A stretch of DNA of 64,000 nt from Paracoccus sp. (in: a-proteobacteria) (GCF_030604785.1 NZ_JAUVVF010000008.1:19235-83234); one strand, 5' to 3'; shown: positions 36,099 to 49,978, counted from the stretch's first letter. Made by a program: numbers and translations. Notes: a model not told the origin generated them from the letters alone.

Positions 36099-37673
36099 TT
36101 ACGATTTCTGGAACATGGCCAGCATCCGGCGCGTGACCAGGAAACCGCCGAAGATGTTGACGCCCGCCATCAGCACGGCCAGCGCCGCAAGGATCGTCAC
36201 CCAGGCCGAGCCCGACCCGATCTGGATCAGCGCGCCCAGGATGATGATCGAGCTGATCGCGTTGGTGATTGCCATCAGCGGCGTGTGCAGCGAATGCGCG
36301 ACGTTCCAGATGACCCGGAAGCCCACGAAACAGGCCAGCACGAAGACGATGAAATGCGACATGAAGCTGACCGGCGCGACCAGCCCCACGGCCAGCAGCA
36401 GCAGCCCGCCCCCGGCCAGCATCGTGACCTGGGATTTCGTCTCCGCCTTGAAGGCGGCGGCCTCGGCGGCGCGGCGTTCCTCGGGGGTCAGCTCCTTCTT
36501 CTTCTCGCGGGGCTTCTGGGCCGCGATGGCTGCGACCTTCGGCGGCGGAGGCGGCCAGGTGATGTCGTGATCATGCGCCACCGTCGCGCCGCGGATCACG
36601 TCGTCATCCATGTTGTGCTGGATCACCCCATCCTTGCCCGGCGTCAGGTCGGTGACAAAATGGCGGATGTTGTTGCCGTAAAGCTCGCTGGATTGCGTGG
36701 CCATGCGGCTGGGGAAATCCGTGTAGCCGATGATGATCACGCCGTTCTCGGTCACGATCCGCTCGTCGGGAACGGTCAGTTCGCAATTGCCGCCCTTTTC
36801 GGCGGCAAGGTCCACGATCACGCTGCCGGGCTTCATCGCCGCGACCATGTCGGTGGTCCACAGGACCGGCGCATCGCGGCCCGGGATCAGCGCCGTGGTG
36901 ATCACGATATCCATCTGCGGGGCCAGTTCACGGAACTTGGCCAGCTGCTTTTCGCGGAATTCGGGGCTGGAGGGCGCGGCATAGCCGCCCGTCGCCGCGC
37001 CGTCCTGCGCGGGTTCGTCGAATTCCAGGAACACGAATTCCGCGCCCATCGACTCGATCTGCTCGGCCACTTCGGGACGCACGTCAAAGGCATTGACCTG
37101 CGCGCCCAGGCTGACCGAGGCGCCGATCGCGGCCAGCCCGGCCACGCCCGCACCCACGACCAGCACGCGAGCGGGCGGGACCTTGCCCGCCGCCGTCACC
37201 TGACCGGTGAAGAAGCGGCCGAAATTGTTCGCGGCCTCGATCACCGCGCGGTAGCCTGCGATATTGGCCATCGAGGAGAGCGCGTCCATCTTCTGCGCGC
37301 GGCTGATGCGCGGGACCATGTCCATGGCGATGGCGGTGACGCCCTGTTCCTTGGCCAGCGCCAGCAATTCGGCGTTCTGCGCGGGATAGAAGAACGAGAT
37401 CACCGTCTGCCCGGCGCGCATCTGGCGCAGCTCCGGCACGGTCGGCTGGCGGACCTTGGCGATCATGTCGGCCTGCGCGATCAGCTCGGCCGCATTCGGC
37501 AGCACGGTGACATTCGCCCGCCGGTAATCCTCGTCCGAAAAGCCTGCGCGCGCGCCCGCCCCGGATTCGATCAGGACGTCATGCCCCAGTTTCTGGAGAT
37601 GCCCCGCCGAAGCCGGGGTGACCGCCACCCGCGCCTCTCCCTCGAAGCCCTCTCTCAAAGCGCCAATCTTCAT
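36099..37673 (-). CDS. pntA: NAD(P) transhydrogenase subunit alpha
   Basis: NAD(H)-binding subunit, 524 residues, in the fused form that carries its own C-terminal membrane helices (as in E. coli), unlike the split alpha1/alpha2 of some Alphaproteobacteria. Domain I contains [24 protein letters not shown] for NAD binding and [21 protein letters not shown] charged linker (about 390-420) leads to four hydrophobic helices. ATG 37673 begins [20 protein letters not shown]. First gene of the pntAB operon. Confidence 0.96.
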   Translation of the reverse strand: MKIGALREGFEGEARVAVTPASAGHLQKLGHDVLIESGAGARAGFSDEDYRRANVTVLPNAAELIAQADMIAKVRQPTVPELRQMRAGQTVISFFYPAQNAELLALAKEQGVTAIAMDMVPRISRAQKMDALSSMANIAGYRAVIEAANNFGRFFTGQVTAAGKVPPARVLVVGAGVAGLAAIGASVSLGAQVNAFDVRPEVAEQIESMGAEFVFLEFDEPAQDGAATGGYAAPSSPEFREKQLAKFRELAPQMDIVITTALIPGRDAPVLWTTDMVAAMKPGSVIVDLAAEKGGNCELTVPDERIVTENGVIIIGYTDFPSRMATQSSELYGNNIRHFVTDLTPGKDGVIQHNMDDDVIRGATVAHDHDITWPPPPPKVAAIAAQKPREKKKELTPEERRAAEAAAFKAETKSQVTMLAGGGLLLLAVGLVAPVSFMSHFIVFVLACFVGFRVIWNVAHSLHTPLMAITNAISSIIILGALIQIGSGSAWVTILAALAVLMAGVNIFGGFLVTRRMLAMFQKS

Positions 37674-37844
37674 GGCCTTTTCGTCCCCCGCTCGGCTGAT
37701 TGCGTCGGTCCATGCATAACACCGCGCAATTTCAGTTCACAACCCTGCGAGATTGTAACGTGGGGCAAAAGCCCTGCCTTGGTCTCATGTCAGAAGATTG
37801 CGCGCGCGGGCGGCAGGGTGCGCGCAAAGCTGCCCGGAATGGCA

Positions 37845-37871
37845 AACGGCCCGGGCATGGCCCGGGCCGTT
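37845..37871 (-). terminator. Hairpin after the Pro/Ala/Glu-rich membrane protein gene
   Basis: A perfect 12-base stem (AACGGCCCGGGC and complement) with a three-base loop, 31 bases past the stop on the minus strand. The minus-strand tail is TTTGCC only. Confidence 0.6.
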
Positions 37872-37901
37872 CATCGCGATCATTCGACCGACGGGCCGCG
37901 A

Positions 37902-38402
37902 TCAGTTCGCCGGAGCCGGCGTGGTCGTCTCGGCCTCGTCATCCGCCGCCGGAGCGGTCGGAGCAGGCGCGACAGGGGCCGGCGCGGTCTCGGCAGGTGC
38001 GGTTTCCGCAGGGGCGGTGTCGGCCGGGGCCGGGGCGGCAGGCTCTGCCGGAGCGGGAGCCGGCGCGGCGGGCTCGGCCGGAGCCGGAGCGGGTTCCTCG
38101 ACCGGGGCCGGCTCGACCGGAGCGGGCTCGGCCGGGGCGGGCTCTTCCACCACGACGGGTTCGTCGGCGGCGGGCTCGCCCGGCGCTTCCTCGGTCGTCA
38201 CGACCGTGGTCGTGTCGCCGTTCACCACGACGGTGTCATCGGTCATGAAACGCTGCAGGACGAAATAGGCCAGGGCCAGCGCCAGCAGCACACCGATGAT
38301 CAGCGGCAGCGCCGAAGAGCGACGCTCGACCGGCTCGACATAGGTTTCGCGCGGCTCGATGCCGGGCTGCGGGCGGTTCGGATCGTTCGGGTCATGGCTC
38401 AT
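37902..38402 (-). CDS. Single-pass membrane protein with acidic Pro/Ala-rich tail
   Basis: A 166-residue protein: a short hydrophilic N-terminus (about 30 residues), one membrane helix (LPLIIGVLLALALAYFVLQ), then a ~110-residue tail made almost entirely of Pro, Ala and Glu with units such as EPAPAEPAPVE. No folded domain follows the tail. Topology suggests a cytoplasmic N-terminus and an extended, negatively charged periplasmic arm. GAGGAGG lies seven bases before ATG 38402; TTG 38408 is less likely. I do not recognise a characterised family. Confidence 0.75.
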   Translation of the reverse strand: MSHDPNDPNRPQPGIEPRETYVEPVERRSSALPLIIGVLLALALAYFVLQRFMTDDTVVVNGDTTTVVTTEEAPGEPAADEPVVVEEPAPAEPAPVEPAPVEEPAPAPAEPAAPAPAPAEPAAPAPADTAPAETAPAETAPAPVAPAPTAPAADDEAETTTPAPAN

Positions 38403-38595
38403 GTCCAAGCCTCCTCTGTCTGAATCTCGTTACACCATTGCAGGTGGTCACCCTGTGGTTGACAAGGCCAGCGGTGTCAATCACTTCGTCGCCCGCCTTG
38501 CGGCATATCGCTGCTGTGGATAACAGGGTCCGGGCCATGCCGGTTCCCCGGGCCGGCGCGAAAAAACACCCCAGGCGCAGGAAAGGGACTTCCCG

Positions 38596-41196
38596 ATGAA
38601 TGCAACCGCGCAAAGCCGCCCCGTGACGCTCTTGGCCGATTACCGCCCCTATCCGTTCACGCTGACCGAGACGCGACTGGACGTAACGCTGTCGCCTGAC
38701 GCGACGCGGGTCCGCGCGGCCATCGACATGGCCGCCGCGCCGGGATGCGAGGGCTCCGATCTGGTGCTGGACGGCGGCAAGGGGCTGGACCTGCATTCGG
38801 TCGCCCTGAACGGCGCGGCGATCGACCCGAAGCATCTGCGCCGCGACGACGAGACGCTGACCATCGCCGCCGCCGCCCTGCCCCCCGGCCCCTTCACGCT
38901 GGAGACCGAGGTCGTCATCGACCCGGCGGCGAACACGTCGTGCGAGGGGCTCTACCTGTCGGGCGGCATCTTCTGCACCCAATGCGAGGCCGAGGGGTTC
39001 CGCCACATCACCTTTTATCCCGACCGCCCCGACGTGATGACGACGTTCCGCGTCACCATGCGCGGCGATCTGCCGGTGCTGCTGTCGAACGGCAACCCGA
39101 TCCGGCAGGAGCCGGGCCTTGCCGAATGGCACGACCCCTGGCCCAAGCCCAGCTATCTGTTCGCGCTGGTCGCGGGCGATCTGGTGGCGGTGCCGGGGCG
39201 CTTCACCACCCGGTCGGGGCGCGACGTGGCGCTGAATGTCTGGGTGCGTCCGGGCGATCAGGATAGCGCGGGCTTTGCGCTGGACTCGCTGGTCAAGTCG
39301 ATGAAATGGGACGAGGACGTCTATGGCCGCGAATACGATCTGGACGTGTTCAACCTCGTGGCCGTCGACGATTTCAACATGGGCGCCATGGAAAACAAGG
39401 GGTTGAATATCTTCAACTCGAAACTCGTCCTCGCCTCGCCGGAAACCGCGACCGATACCGATTACGAGCGGATCGAGGCCGTGATCGCGCATGAATATTT
39501 CCACAACTGGACAGGCAACCGCATCACCTGCCGCGACTGGTTCCAGCTGTGCCTCAAGGAAGGGCTGACCGTCTACCGCGACCAGCAATTCACCAGCGAC
39601 CTGCGCTCGGCCGCAGTCAAGCGGATCGAGGATGTCCAGACACTGCGCGCCCGCCAGTTCCGCGAGGATCAGGGCCCGCTGGCGCATCCCCCGCGCCCCG
39701 ACCGCTATGAAGAGATCAACAACTTCTACACCGCGACCGTCTACGAAAAGGGCGCCGAGGTGATCGGCATGCTGCGCCTTCTGGTCGGTGATCAGGGTTA
39801 TGCCCGCGCGCTGGATCTGTATTTCGACCGCCATGACGGGCAGGCCGCCACGATCGAGGATTGGCTGGCCGTGTTTCAGGATGCGACAGGCCGCGATCTG
39901 ACCCAGTTCAAGCGCTGGTACACCGATGCCGGAACGCCGATCTTGACGATGAGGGAAGATTGGCAGGACGGCACGCTGACGCTGGATTTCGCGCAGCAGA
40001 CGCCGCCGACGCCCGGTCAGCCGGACAAGCCCGCGCGCGTCATTCCCATCGCGGTGGGCCTGATCGGCCCGGACGGCACCGAAACCGCGCCGACGCGGGT
40101 TCTGGAGATGACCGAGACGCGGCAGAGCTTCACCTTCGAGGGCTTGGCAGAGCGGCCCGTCGTCTCGGCACTTCGCGGCTTCTCGGCCCCGGTGATCCTG
40201 CGCCGCCCGATGGACGATGCGACGCGCGCTTTCCTGCTGGCCCATGACAGCGACCCCTTCGCCCGGTGGGAGGCCGGGCGCGAACTGGCCATGGCCGCGC
40301 TGCTGCGCGCCGCGACAGGCGCTCCGCCCGAGGATGGCGCGTTGGTCGAGGCGATGGGCCGGATGCTGGCCGATGAGGCCGCCGATCCGGCTTTGCGCGC
40401 GCTTTGCCTGCATCTGCCGGGCGAGGAAGAGATCGCGGCCCGGCTGGCCTCGGACAGGTCAGAGCCCGAACCCGACGCGATCCATGCCGCCCGCGAGGCG
40501 CTGGCGCGGCGTCTGGCCGTCGCGCATGAGGCGCTGCTGGCGGATCTCTACGACCGGATGGCGGTCGAGGGGCCCTATCGTCCCGATGCGCCGGATGCCG
40601 CGCGCCGCTCGCTGCGGCTGGCGGTGCTGGGGCTTCTGTCGCGGATCGATGACGGCGCGCGGGCGCAGGCTCTGTTCGATGCCGCCGGCAACATGACCGA
40701 GCGGATGGGCGCCCTGTCGGTTCTGGTGCGGCTGGGCCGCGCCGAGGCGGCGCTGCAGGCGATGGCGGCGGAATTCGGCGCGAACCGGCTGGTGATGGAC
40801 AAGTGGTTCAGCGTCCAGGTCATGGCCGCGCCCCCGGCGCAGGCGGTCGCCATCGCCTGCGATCTGGCGGCCCTGCCCGCCTTTGACTGGCGCAACCCGA
40901 ACCGCTACCGGGCATTGCTGGGCGGGCTTGCGGCCAATCACGCAGGCTTTCATGCGGCGGACGGGTCTGGCTATCGCTTTTACGCCGAATGGCTGATGCG
41001 GATGGATCCGGCCAATCCGCAGATCGCGGCGCGCATGTCCACCGCTTTCGAGACCTGGCCGCGCTACGACGCGACGCGCCGGGGCCATGCGCTGGCTGCT
41101 TTGGAGGCGATCGCCGCGATGGAGGGTCTCAGCCGCAACAGCCGCGAGATGGTCGCGCGCATGATCGCCGCCGGGCAGTCGCGAAGCGAGGGCTGA
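38596..41196 (+). CDS. pepN: Aminopeptidase N (M1 family)
   Basis: Zinc metallopeptidase that removes N-terminal residues from peptides, 866 residues, the PepN type. The substrate-recognition motif GAMENKGLNIFN and zinc site HEYFHNWTGNRITCRDW with the downstream Glu in LKEGLTVYRDQQF are intact. The C-terminal helical superdomain is complete. Cytosolic, no signal peptide. GGAAAGGGA precedes the ATG. It converges with proB across a repeat-containing gap. Confidence 0.96.
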   Translation: MNATAQSRPVTLLADYRPYPFTLTETRLDVTLSPDATRVRAAIDMAAAPGCEGSDLVLDGGKGLDLHSVALNGAAIDPKHLRRDDETLTIAAAALPPGPFTLETEVVIDPAANTSCEGLYLSGGIFCTQCEAEGFRHITFYPDRPDVMTTFRVTMRGDLPVLLSNGNPIRQEPGLAEWHDPWPKPSYLFALVAGDLVAVPGRFTTRSGRDVALNVWVRPGDQDSAGFALDSLVKSMKWDEDVYGREYDLDVFNLVAVDDFNMGAMENKGLNIFNSKLVLASPETATDTDYERIEAVIAHEYFHNWTGNRITCRDWFQLCLKEGLTVYRDQQFTSDLRSAAVKRIEDVQTLRARQFREDQGPLAHPPRPDRYEEINNFYTATVYEKGAEVIGMLRLLVGDQGYARALDLYFDRHDGQAATIEDWLAVFQDATGRDLTQFKRWYTDAGTPILTMREDWQDGTLTLDFAQQTPPTPGQPDKPARVIPIAVGLIGPDGTETAPTRVLEMTETRQSFTFEGLAERPVVSALRGFSAPVILRRPMDDATRAFLLAHDSDPFARWEAGRELAMAALLRAATGAPPEDGALVEAMGRMLADEAADPALRALCLHLPGEEEIAARLASDRSEPEPDAIHAAREALARRLAVAHEALLADLYDRMAVEGPYRPDAPDAARRSLRLAVLGLLSRIDDGARAQALFDAAGNMTERMGALSVLVRLGRAEAALQAMAAEFGANRLVMDKWFSVQVMAAPPAQAVAIACDLAALPAFDWRNPNRYRALLGGLAANHAGFHAADGSGYRFYAEWLMRMDPANPQIAARMSTAFETWPRYDATRRGHALAALEAIAAMEGLSRNSREMVARMIAAGQSRSEG

Positions 41197-41204
41197 GCAT
41201 GGCC

Positions 41205-41230
41205 CCTGCCGCCGGTGATCCGGCGGCAGG
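41205..41230 (+). terminator. Hairpin after pepN
   Basis: A perfect 11-base stem (CCTGCCGCCGG/CCGGCGGCAGG) with loop TGAT, nine bases after the pepN stop. There is no T-run. Confidence 0.5.
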
Positions 41231-41257
41231 CCGGGTGCAGGTCGCGTCCCGCGGCAG

Positions 41258-41290
41258 CCGGGGGGCTCTGCCCCCGGACCCCCGTAGAGC
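41258..41290. repeat. REP-like GC hairpin element between pepN and proB
   Basis: CCGGGGG at 41258-41264 pairs with CCCCCGG at 41271-41277 around GCTCTG, followed by ACCCCCG. From memory, intergenic elements of this GGGGCTCTGCCCC-type recur in Rhodobacterales genomes. This window alone cannot prove the copy number. Confidence 0.45.
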
Positions 41291-41320
41291 ATGCCGGAAG
41301 CAAGGGCCGGGTCCCTCTGG

Positions 41321-42427
41321 TCAGAGCGCCATGTCGTCGCGGTGGATCAGGGCGGCGCGGCCGGGATAACCGAGGATCGCCTCGATGCTGGTGCTGCGCT
41401 GGCCCTTGATCCGGCGCGCCTCGTCCGCCGTGTAGCGCGACAGACCGCAGCCCAGGGTCTCGCCGGCGGGGCCGGTGATCGCCACCGGCTCGCCGCGGCC
41501 GAATTCGCCCGCGACATCGGTGACGCCGGCCGGCAGCAGAGACTTGCCGTTCGCCAATGCCGCAGCGGCACCGGCATCGATGGTCAGCACGCCGCGCGGC
41601 TTCATCGCGGCGATCCAGCGTTTGCGCGCCTGCTGGGGGTCGGTCTCGGGCAGGAACCAGCTGGCGCGGGCGCCGCTTGCCACTGCCGAAAGGGGGCGCA
41701 GGACCGAACCCTCTGCAATGGCCATGGCACAGCCGCCCGCCACCGCCGTCCGAGCGGCCATCAGCTTGGTCTTCATGCCGCCCTTGGACAGGCCCGAGAC
41801 GGGGTCGCCGCCCATCGCCTCGATCTCGGGGGTGATCGCCGCGATCACGGGCAGGTGCCGCGCTGTCGGGTCGGTCTTGGGATTGGCGGTGTAGAGCCCG
41901 TCAACGTCGGACAGAAGCAGCAGCTGATCGGCGCCGCAGGTCACGGCGATCTGGGCTGCCAGCCGGTCATTGTCGCCAAAGCGGATCTCGTCGGTGGCGA
42001 CGGTGTCGTTCTCGTTCACGATGGGCACGACGCCGAGCGACAGCAGCGTCTGCATCGTGGCACGGCTGTTCAGGTAGCGGCGGCGGTCGGCACTGTCCTC
42101 CAGCGTCAGCAGGACCTGTGCGGTGGTGACGCCATGCGGGGCCAGCGCCTCTTCATAGGCGCGGGCGAGGCGGATCTGGCCCACGGCGGCGGCGGCCTGC
42201 GCCTGTTCCAGCGGCAGCGCGCCGGGCGGCAGGCCCAGGACCCGGCGGCCAAGCGCGATCGAGCCGGACGAGACCAGCACCACATCGACGCCGCGTGCGC
42301 GCCATGCGGCCACGTCGTCGCAAAGCCCGCGCAGCCAGTCGCCGCGCAATCCGTCCGGTCCGACCAGCAGCGCCGAGCCGATCTTGACCACCAGCCGCCG
42401 CGCGGCATCCAGCGCGGGTGCGCCCAT
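41321..42427 (-). CDS. proB: Glutamate 5-kinase
   Basis: First enzyme of proline synthesis, making gamma-glutamyl phosphate. The 368 residues hold the amino-acid-kinase core ([66 protein letters not shown]) and a C-terminal PUA domain ([22 protein letters not shown]). ATG 42427 begins [13 protein letters not shown]; upstream readings overlap obgE. It starts 11 bases after the obgE stop. proA, often next, is not in this window. Confidence 0.95.
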   Translation of the reverse strand: MGAPALDAARRLVVKIGSALLVGPDGLRGDWLRGLCDDVAAWRARGVDVVLVSSGSIALGRRVLGLPPGALPLEQAQAAAAVGQIRLARAYEEALAPHGVTTAQVLLTLEDSADRRRYLNSRATMQTLLSLGVVPIVNENDTVATDEIRFGDNDRLAAQIAVTCGADQLLLLSDVDGLYTANPKTDPTARHLPVIAAITPEIEAMGGDPVSGLSKGGMKTKLMAARTAVAGGCAMAIAEGSVLRPLSAVASGARASWFLPETDPQQARKRWIAAMKPRGVLTIDAGAAAALANGKSLLPAGVTDVAGEFGRGEPVAITGPAGETLGCGLSRYTADEARRIKGQRSTSIEAILGYPGRAALIHRDDMAL

Positions 42428-42438
42428 GGCTGCCGCGC

Positions 42439-43557
<1,119 letters not shown>

Positions 43558-43583
43558 CTATGTAATGCCAGAAGGAGAAGCCG

Positions 43584-44981
43584 ATGTTCCAGTTCGACAA
43601 CAGCTATGCCCGCCTGCCCCGCAGCTTCTATGCGGCGGTGATGCCCACGCCGGTCAGCCAGCCACGCCTTCTGGCGCTGAACCACGACCTGGCCGCGCGG
43701 CTGGGGCTGGATGCCGAATGGCTGGGGACCCCTGACGGCGTGGCGGTGCTGGCCGGAAACGCGGTCCCGCAGGGCGCCGAGCCGCTGGCGCAGGCCTATG
43801 CGGGCCATCAATTCGGCGGCTTCGTGCCGCAGCTGGGCGACGGGCGCGCGGTGCTTCTGGGCGAGCTCAGGGCACCCGACGGGGCACGGTTCGACATCCA
43901 GCTGAAGGGCTCGGGGCAGACGCCCTTCTCGCGGCGCGGTGACGGGCGGGCCTGGCTGGGCCCGGTGCTGCGCGAATATCTGGTCAGCGAATTCATGGCC
44001 GCAATGGGCGTGCCGACGACCCGCGCCCTGGCGGCGGTGGCCACGGGCGAGACCGTCTGGCGGGAGACCGCCCTGCCCGGCGCCGTCCTGACCCGTGTGG
44101 CCGCCAGCCATATCCGCGTGGGGACGTTCCAGTATTTCGCCGTGCGCGACGACCGCGCCGCGCTGCAGGCGCTGGCCGATCACGTCATCGCCCGCCATTA
44201 CCCGCAGGCGGACAGCCCGCTGGCGCTGCTGGACGCCGTTGTCGCGGCCCAGGCCGAGACCATCGCGTCGTGGATGGCGCTTGGCTTCATCCACGGCGTG
44301 ATGAACACCGACAACATGGCCATCTCGGGCGAGACGATCGATTACGGCCCCTGCGCCTTCATGGATGCCTACCATCCGCAGACGGTGTTCTCGTCGATCG
44401 ACCGGCAGGGGCGCTATGCTTGGGCGAACCAGCCTCAGATCGCGGTCTGGAACCTGGCGCAATTTGCCACCTGCCTGATCCCGCTGATGGGCGAGGAAGG
44501 CCCCGCCGTCGAGGCCGCGACCGAATCCGTTCACCGCTTCGCGCCCCTTTATCAGGCGGCATGGCTCAGGCGCTTCGGCGACAAGCTGGGGATCGAGGGT
44601 GTGCCGAACCAGAAGCTCATCGAGCGGCTTCTGACCCTGATGGCCGAGGGCCGCGCGGACTTCACCCGAACCTTCCGCGGGCTGGCGGACGGGACAGCGC
44701 GGGACGAGTTCACCGACCGTGCGGCCTTTGATGCCTGGGCTGCCGACTGGCAGGCGCTGAACCCCGATAGGGGCCTGATGGCGCGGACGAATCCGGTCCG
44801 CATCCCGCGCAACCACCGGATCGAGCAGGCCATCGAGGCGGCGCTGGCGGATGATCTGGCGCCCTTCCGGCGGCTGTCGCAGGCGCTGGTCCGGCCCCTC
44901 GAGGCGCGGCCCGCTTGGGACGACCTGTCCAACCCGCCGCTGCCCGCCGAGATCGTGCACCACACCTTCTGCGGGACCTGA
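43584..44981 (+). CDS. selO: Protein adenylyltransferase SelO (YdiU/UPF0061)
   Basis: Pseudokinase-fold enzyme that transfers AMP to protein Ser, Thr or Tyr, linked to redox stress in E. coli. The 465 residues show the family motifs [28 protein letters not shown]-type [37 protein letters not shown] and the catalytic/metal region [24 protein letters not shown]. The C-terminus lacks the selenocysteine of the eukaryotic form. AGAAGGAGAA precedes ATG 43584. Confidence 0.94.
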   Translation: MFQFDNSYARLPRSFYAAVMPTPVSQPRLLALNHDLAARLGLDAEWLGTPDGVAVLAGNAVPQGAEPLAQAYAGHQFGGFVPQLGDGRAVLLGELRAPDGARFDIQLKGSGQTPFSRRGDGRAWLGPVLREYLVSEFMAAMGVPTTRALAAVATGETVWRETALPGAVLTRVAASHIRVGTFQYFAVRDDRAALQALADHVIARHYPQADSPLALLDAVVAAQAETIASWMALGFIHGVMNTDNMAISGETIDYGPCAFMDAYHPQTVFSSIDRQGRYAWANQPQIAVWNLAQFATCLIPLMGEEGPAVEAATESVHRFAPLYQAAWLRRFGDKLGIEGVPNQKLIERLLTLMAEGRADFTRTFRGLADGTARDEFTDRAAFDAWAADWQALNPDRGLMARTNPVRIPRNHRIEQAIEAALADDLAPFRRLSQALVRPLEARPAWDDLSNPPLPAEIVHHTFCGT

Positions 44982-44995
44982 GCGGCTTTTGACTT

Positions 44996-45018
44996 GTCAC
45001 CGCCGCCCGGGCGGTGAC
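44996..45018 (+). terminator. Hairpin after selO
   Basis: A perfect nine-base stem (GTCACCGCC/GGCGGTGAC) with loop GCCCG, 14 bases past the selO stop. No T-run follows. Confidence 0.45.
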
Positions 45019-45053
45019 ACTGACCCCGACCAAGCGGGACCGAAACCGACGCG

Positions 45054-45734
45054 ATGCTGAAACTGGCCAGCTACAATCTGCACAAGTGCCGGGGGCTTAC
45101 CGGCCCGCACGCGCCCGAACGCAACCTTGCCGTGATCCGCGCGCTCGACCCCGACATCATCGCCCTGCAAGAGGTCGATTTCCGCTATGGCGCCCGCCCC
45201 GAGGCCCTGCCGCGCAAGCTGATCCTGGCGGAAACCGGCCTTGTCCCCGCGCGCCTGAACGGCACCAGCGATGCCAGTCTCGGCTGGCACGGCCAGACCA
45301 TCCTGATGCGCCCCCATCTGGCCGAAATCGCGACCCTGCGCCGCCTGCCCCTGCCGGGGCTCGAGCCGCGCGGTGCGGTCGCGCTGCGCCTGCCCGGGCT
45401 GACGGTGATCGGGGTCCATCTGGGCCTTGCGCGGTCCTCGCGCCGGGCGCAGCTTGCGCGCATCACCGCCCAGGCCTCGCGCATCGCCGAGGATCACATC
45501 GTCCTGATGGGCGACTTCAACGAATGGCGCGACGACAGGGGACTGGAATCGCTGGCGGGGTTCCGCCTGATCGCGCCGGGGCCGTCCTATCCCGCGCCCC
45601 TGCCCCAGCTGCGGCTGGACCGGATGGCGATGTCGCGCAATCTCGACCTGCTGGAATCGGGGGTCTTCAGCGGGGCCGGCGCGCGCGAGGCCTCGGACCA
45701 TCTGCCGATCTGGGCGCGGATCAGATTGCCGTGA
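45054..45734 (+). CDS. Endonuclease/exonuclease/phosphatase family protein
   Basis: A 226-residue EEP-fold hydrolase. Motifs are ASYNLHKCRG, ALQEVDFRYG (metal Glu), VHLGLARSSRR, GDFNEWRDDRG and the C-terminal SDHLPIWARI (catalytic Asp-His). No signal peptide. Family members cleave phosphodiesters in nucleic acids or lipids; substrate cannot be told. The gene lies 61 bases before eno in the same direction. Confidence 0.87.
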   Translation: MLKLASYNLHKCRGLTGPHAPERNLAVIRALDPDIIALQEVDFRYGARPEALPRKLILAETGLVPARLNGTSDASLGWHGQTILMRPHLAEIATLRRLPLPGLEPRGAVALRLPGLTVIGVHLGLARSSRRAQLARITAQASRIAEDHIVLMGDFNEWRDDRGLESLAGFRLIAPGPSYPAPLPQLRLDRMAMSRNLDLLESGVFSGAGAREASDHLPIWARIRLP

Positions 45735-45765
45735 TGATTGCGACCGCGACGCCACGCCGCTATGA

Positions 45766-47070
<1,305 letters not shown>

Positions 47071-47093
47071 TCGCCGGATCATCCGCTGACATC

Positions 47094-47119
47094 ACGGCGC
47101 GGCCCTCGGGTCGCGCCGT
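47094..47119. terminator. Terminator between eno and the MocR-type gene
   Basis: An eight-base stem (ACGGCGCG/CGCGCCGT) around a ten-base loop, followed on the plus strand by TCTTCG. It lies between the convergent eno stop (47070) and the MocR gene stop (47126). Confidence 0.6.
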
Positions 47120-47125
47120 TCTTCG

Positions 47126-48556
47126 TCAGGCCGGTCCCTGCCCCGGATCGGATTGCGCCAGTTCCACCACCAGCCGCAGCCCCTCTGCCAGACGCTCGCG
47201 CGGCAGGCGGCAGTTCAGCGCGATGCGGACCGCCTCGACCGGGGCGGCCTGCGGGCGGGGGATGGCGTGGAAATCGCTGGCCGGGCGCAGGATCACCCCG
47301 GCCTGAGCCGCGCGAGAGACGAAATCCTCGGCCCGCCACGGCGCGGGCAAGGGCAGCCACAGCATCGGCACGCCCGGCTGGCTGGCAGCGGGCAGCGGCG
47401 CAAGGCAATCGCGCGCCAGCGCCAGACGGTCCGCGACCTCGACCTGGACACGGGCTGCGATCGCCTCGGCATCGCCCGATTCCATCAGCCGCGTGACCAG
47501 CCCGGTGATCGGCTGCGACAGGCCCATATGGCTGTGCTGCGCGGCGACGCGGCCCGCCGCGCCCATTCCCTCGGGGCAGATCAGCATGCCGAAGCGCAGG
47601 CCGGCGGCGATGATCTTGGACAGGCTGCTGACATGCCAGACCCGTTCGGGCGCCAGCGCGCGCAGGCTGGGCGGCGCGTCGGGGCGTGGCGTGGGCGCAT
47701 AGCATTCGTCCTCGAGCACCTGAAGGTCATGGCGGCGCGCGATCTCGATGATCCGGTGCCGGCGTTCGGCCCCCATGCCGGTCAGCGTCGGGTTCTGGGC
47801 CGAAGGCGTCAGCGCGACCAGCCGCGCCCCGGTCTGGCGCGCCACCGCATCCAGCGCCTCGGGCAGCATGCCCTGGGCATCGGTCGCCACGGGAAAGACC
47901 TCGGCCCGAGACAGCCGTGCGGCATGGCGCATGCCGGGATAGGTCAGCGCCTCGGCCATCACACCCTGCGCCTGATCGGCTAGCGTCAGCGCCATGACCA
48001 GCGTGATCGCGTGCTGCCCGCCATGGGTCAGGACCAGATCGCCCACCGCGACCGGCCCCAGATCGCGGTCGGAAAGCCAGTCCAGAACCGCCCGCCGGCA
48101 CCGCTGGTCGCGGCTGAGCGGCGTGTAATCGAGGATGTCGGCATCCAGGTCGGCGGCGGCTTCGGCCATGTGGCCGCCGATGATCGCGGCCTGCCCGCAA
48201 TCGGGCAGATGCGGGATGCGCAGATCGACCGGCCCGTCGGCGCGCACGGGGCTGTCGATGCTTTCATAGACCAGCGGTTGCAGGATCTCCTGCCTGGGCC
48301 TCGGCGCCGCGATGAAGCTGCCGCGCCCGACATGGCTTTCGATCACCCCTTCGGCGGCGGCGACCTGATAGGCCCGCGCCACCGTGCCGGTCGTCACGCC
48401 CAGCTTCCACGCCATGTCGCGCATCGGCGGCAGCCGAGTGCCCGGCGGCAGCGCGCCCGAACGCGCCGCCTCGCGCAAGGCATTGGCACGCGCGCGGAAT
48501 TTGGGCTCGGACCGGTCCGAAAGTTCGGGCTGCCAATCCTTGATCCTTGCATCCAT
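47126..48556 (-). CDS. MocR-type regulator (GntR DNA-binding domain fused to aminotransferase)
   Basis: A 476-residue protein with an N-terminal winged helix of GntR type (ALPPGTRLPPMRDMAWKLGV, TTGTVARAYQVAAAEGVIE) fused to a class I aminotransferase-like domain. The PLP lysine is in VSSLSKIIAAGLRFGM. MocR proteins control amine, PLP or amino-acid genes and often sit divergent from a target; here it is divergent from the takP-like gene with 218 bases between. ATG 48556 is the natural start; the longer upstream frame is non-coding. Effector unknown. Confidence 0.9.
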   Translation of the reverse strand: MDARIKDWQPELSDRSEPKFRARANALREAARSGALPPGTRLPPMRDMAWKLGVTTGTVARAYQVAAAEGVIESHVGRGSFIAAPRPRQEILQPLVYESIDSPVRADGPVDLRIPHLPDCGQAAIIGGHMAEAAADLDADILDYTPLSRDQRCRRAVLDWLSDRDLGPVAVGDLVLTHGGQHAITLVMALTLADQAQGVMAEALTYPGMRHAARLSRAEVFPVATDAQGMLPEALDAVARQTGARLVALTPSAQNPTLTGMGAERRHRIIEIARRHDLQVLEDECYAPTPRPDAPPSLRALAPERVWHVSSLSKIIAAGLRFGMLICPEGMGAAGRVAAQHSHMGLSQPITGLVTRLMESGDAEAIAARVQVEVADRLALARDCLAPLPAASQPGVPMLWLPLPAPWRAEDFVSRAAQAGVILRPASDFHAIPRPQAAPVEAVRIALNCRLPRERLAEGLRLVVELAQSDPGQGPA

Positions 48557-48701
48557 CGCGACTCGGCCTTTCGGGAACATTCTGTATCCGGAAGATGATC
48601 TAGCGCCGCGGCGCCGCCCCGACAATCGCGGCCTTTGGCGGACAGGATGCCGCAGCGATGAAAGGCCCGGAAAAAACGCGTGGGCGCGGCTGCCTTGACA
48701 C

Positions 48702-48729
48702 TCGACAGAGCGCGCATCGCCGCTAAACT
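48702..48729 (+). promoter_or_regulatory. Candidate promoter of the takP-like gene
   Basis: TCGACA (48702-48707) and TAAACT (48724-48729) are 16 bases apart, about 45 bases before the ATG. A perfect TTGACA at 48695-48700 is close by but has no matching -10 at standard spacing. Confidence 0.4.
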
Positions 48730-48762
48730 GCACCGGGTGACGGGCAGGGAAACTGCCCCTGA

Positions 48763-49911
<1,149 letters not shown>

Positions 49912-49935
49912 TCGCAACCGGTCCCGAAAAGGAAA

Positions 49936-49967
49936 CCGCCGCGGGTCTTCCCCGCGGCGGCTTTTTT
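49936..49967 (+). terminator. Terminator after the takP-like gene
   Basis: A perfect ten-base stem (CCGCCGCGGG/CCCGCGGCGG) with loop TCTTC followed by CTTTTTTG, a textbook intrinsic terminator 24 bases past the stop. Confidence 0.95.
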
Positions 49968-49978
49968 GTTGGCCGGTC

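Noticed and set aside
36285..38423. A 712-codon plus-strand reading frame across pntA and the Pro/Ala-rich gene
   Set aside because: It is antisense to clearly real genes and has the His/Arg/Gly-rich composition of a shadow frame in GC-rich DNA. The same reasoning removes the other long antisense frames here.
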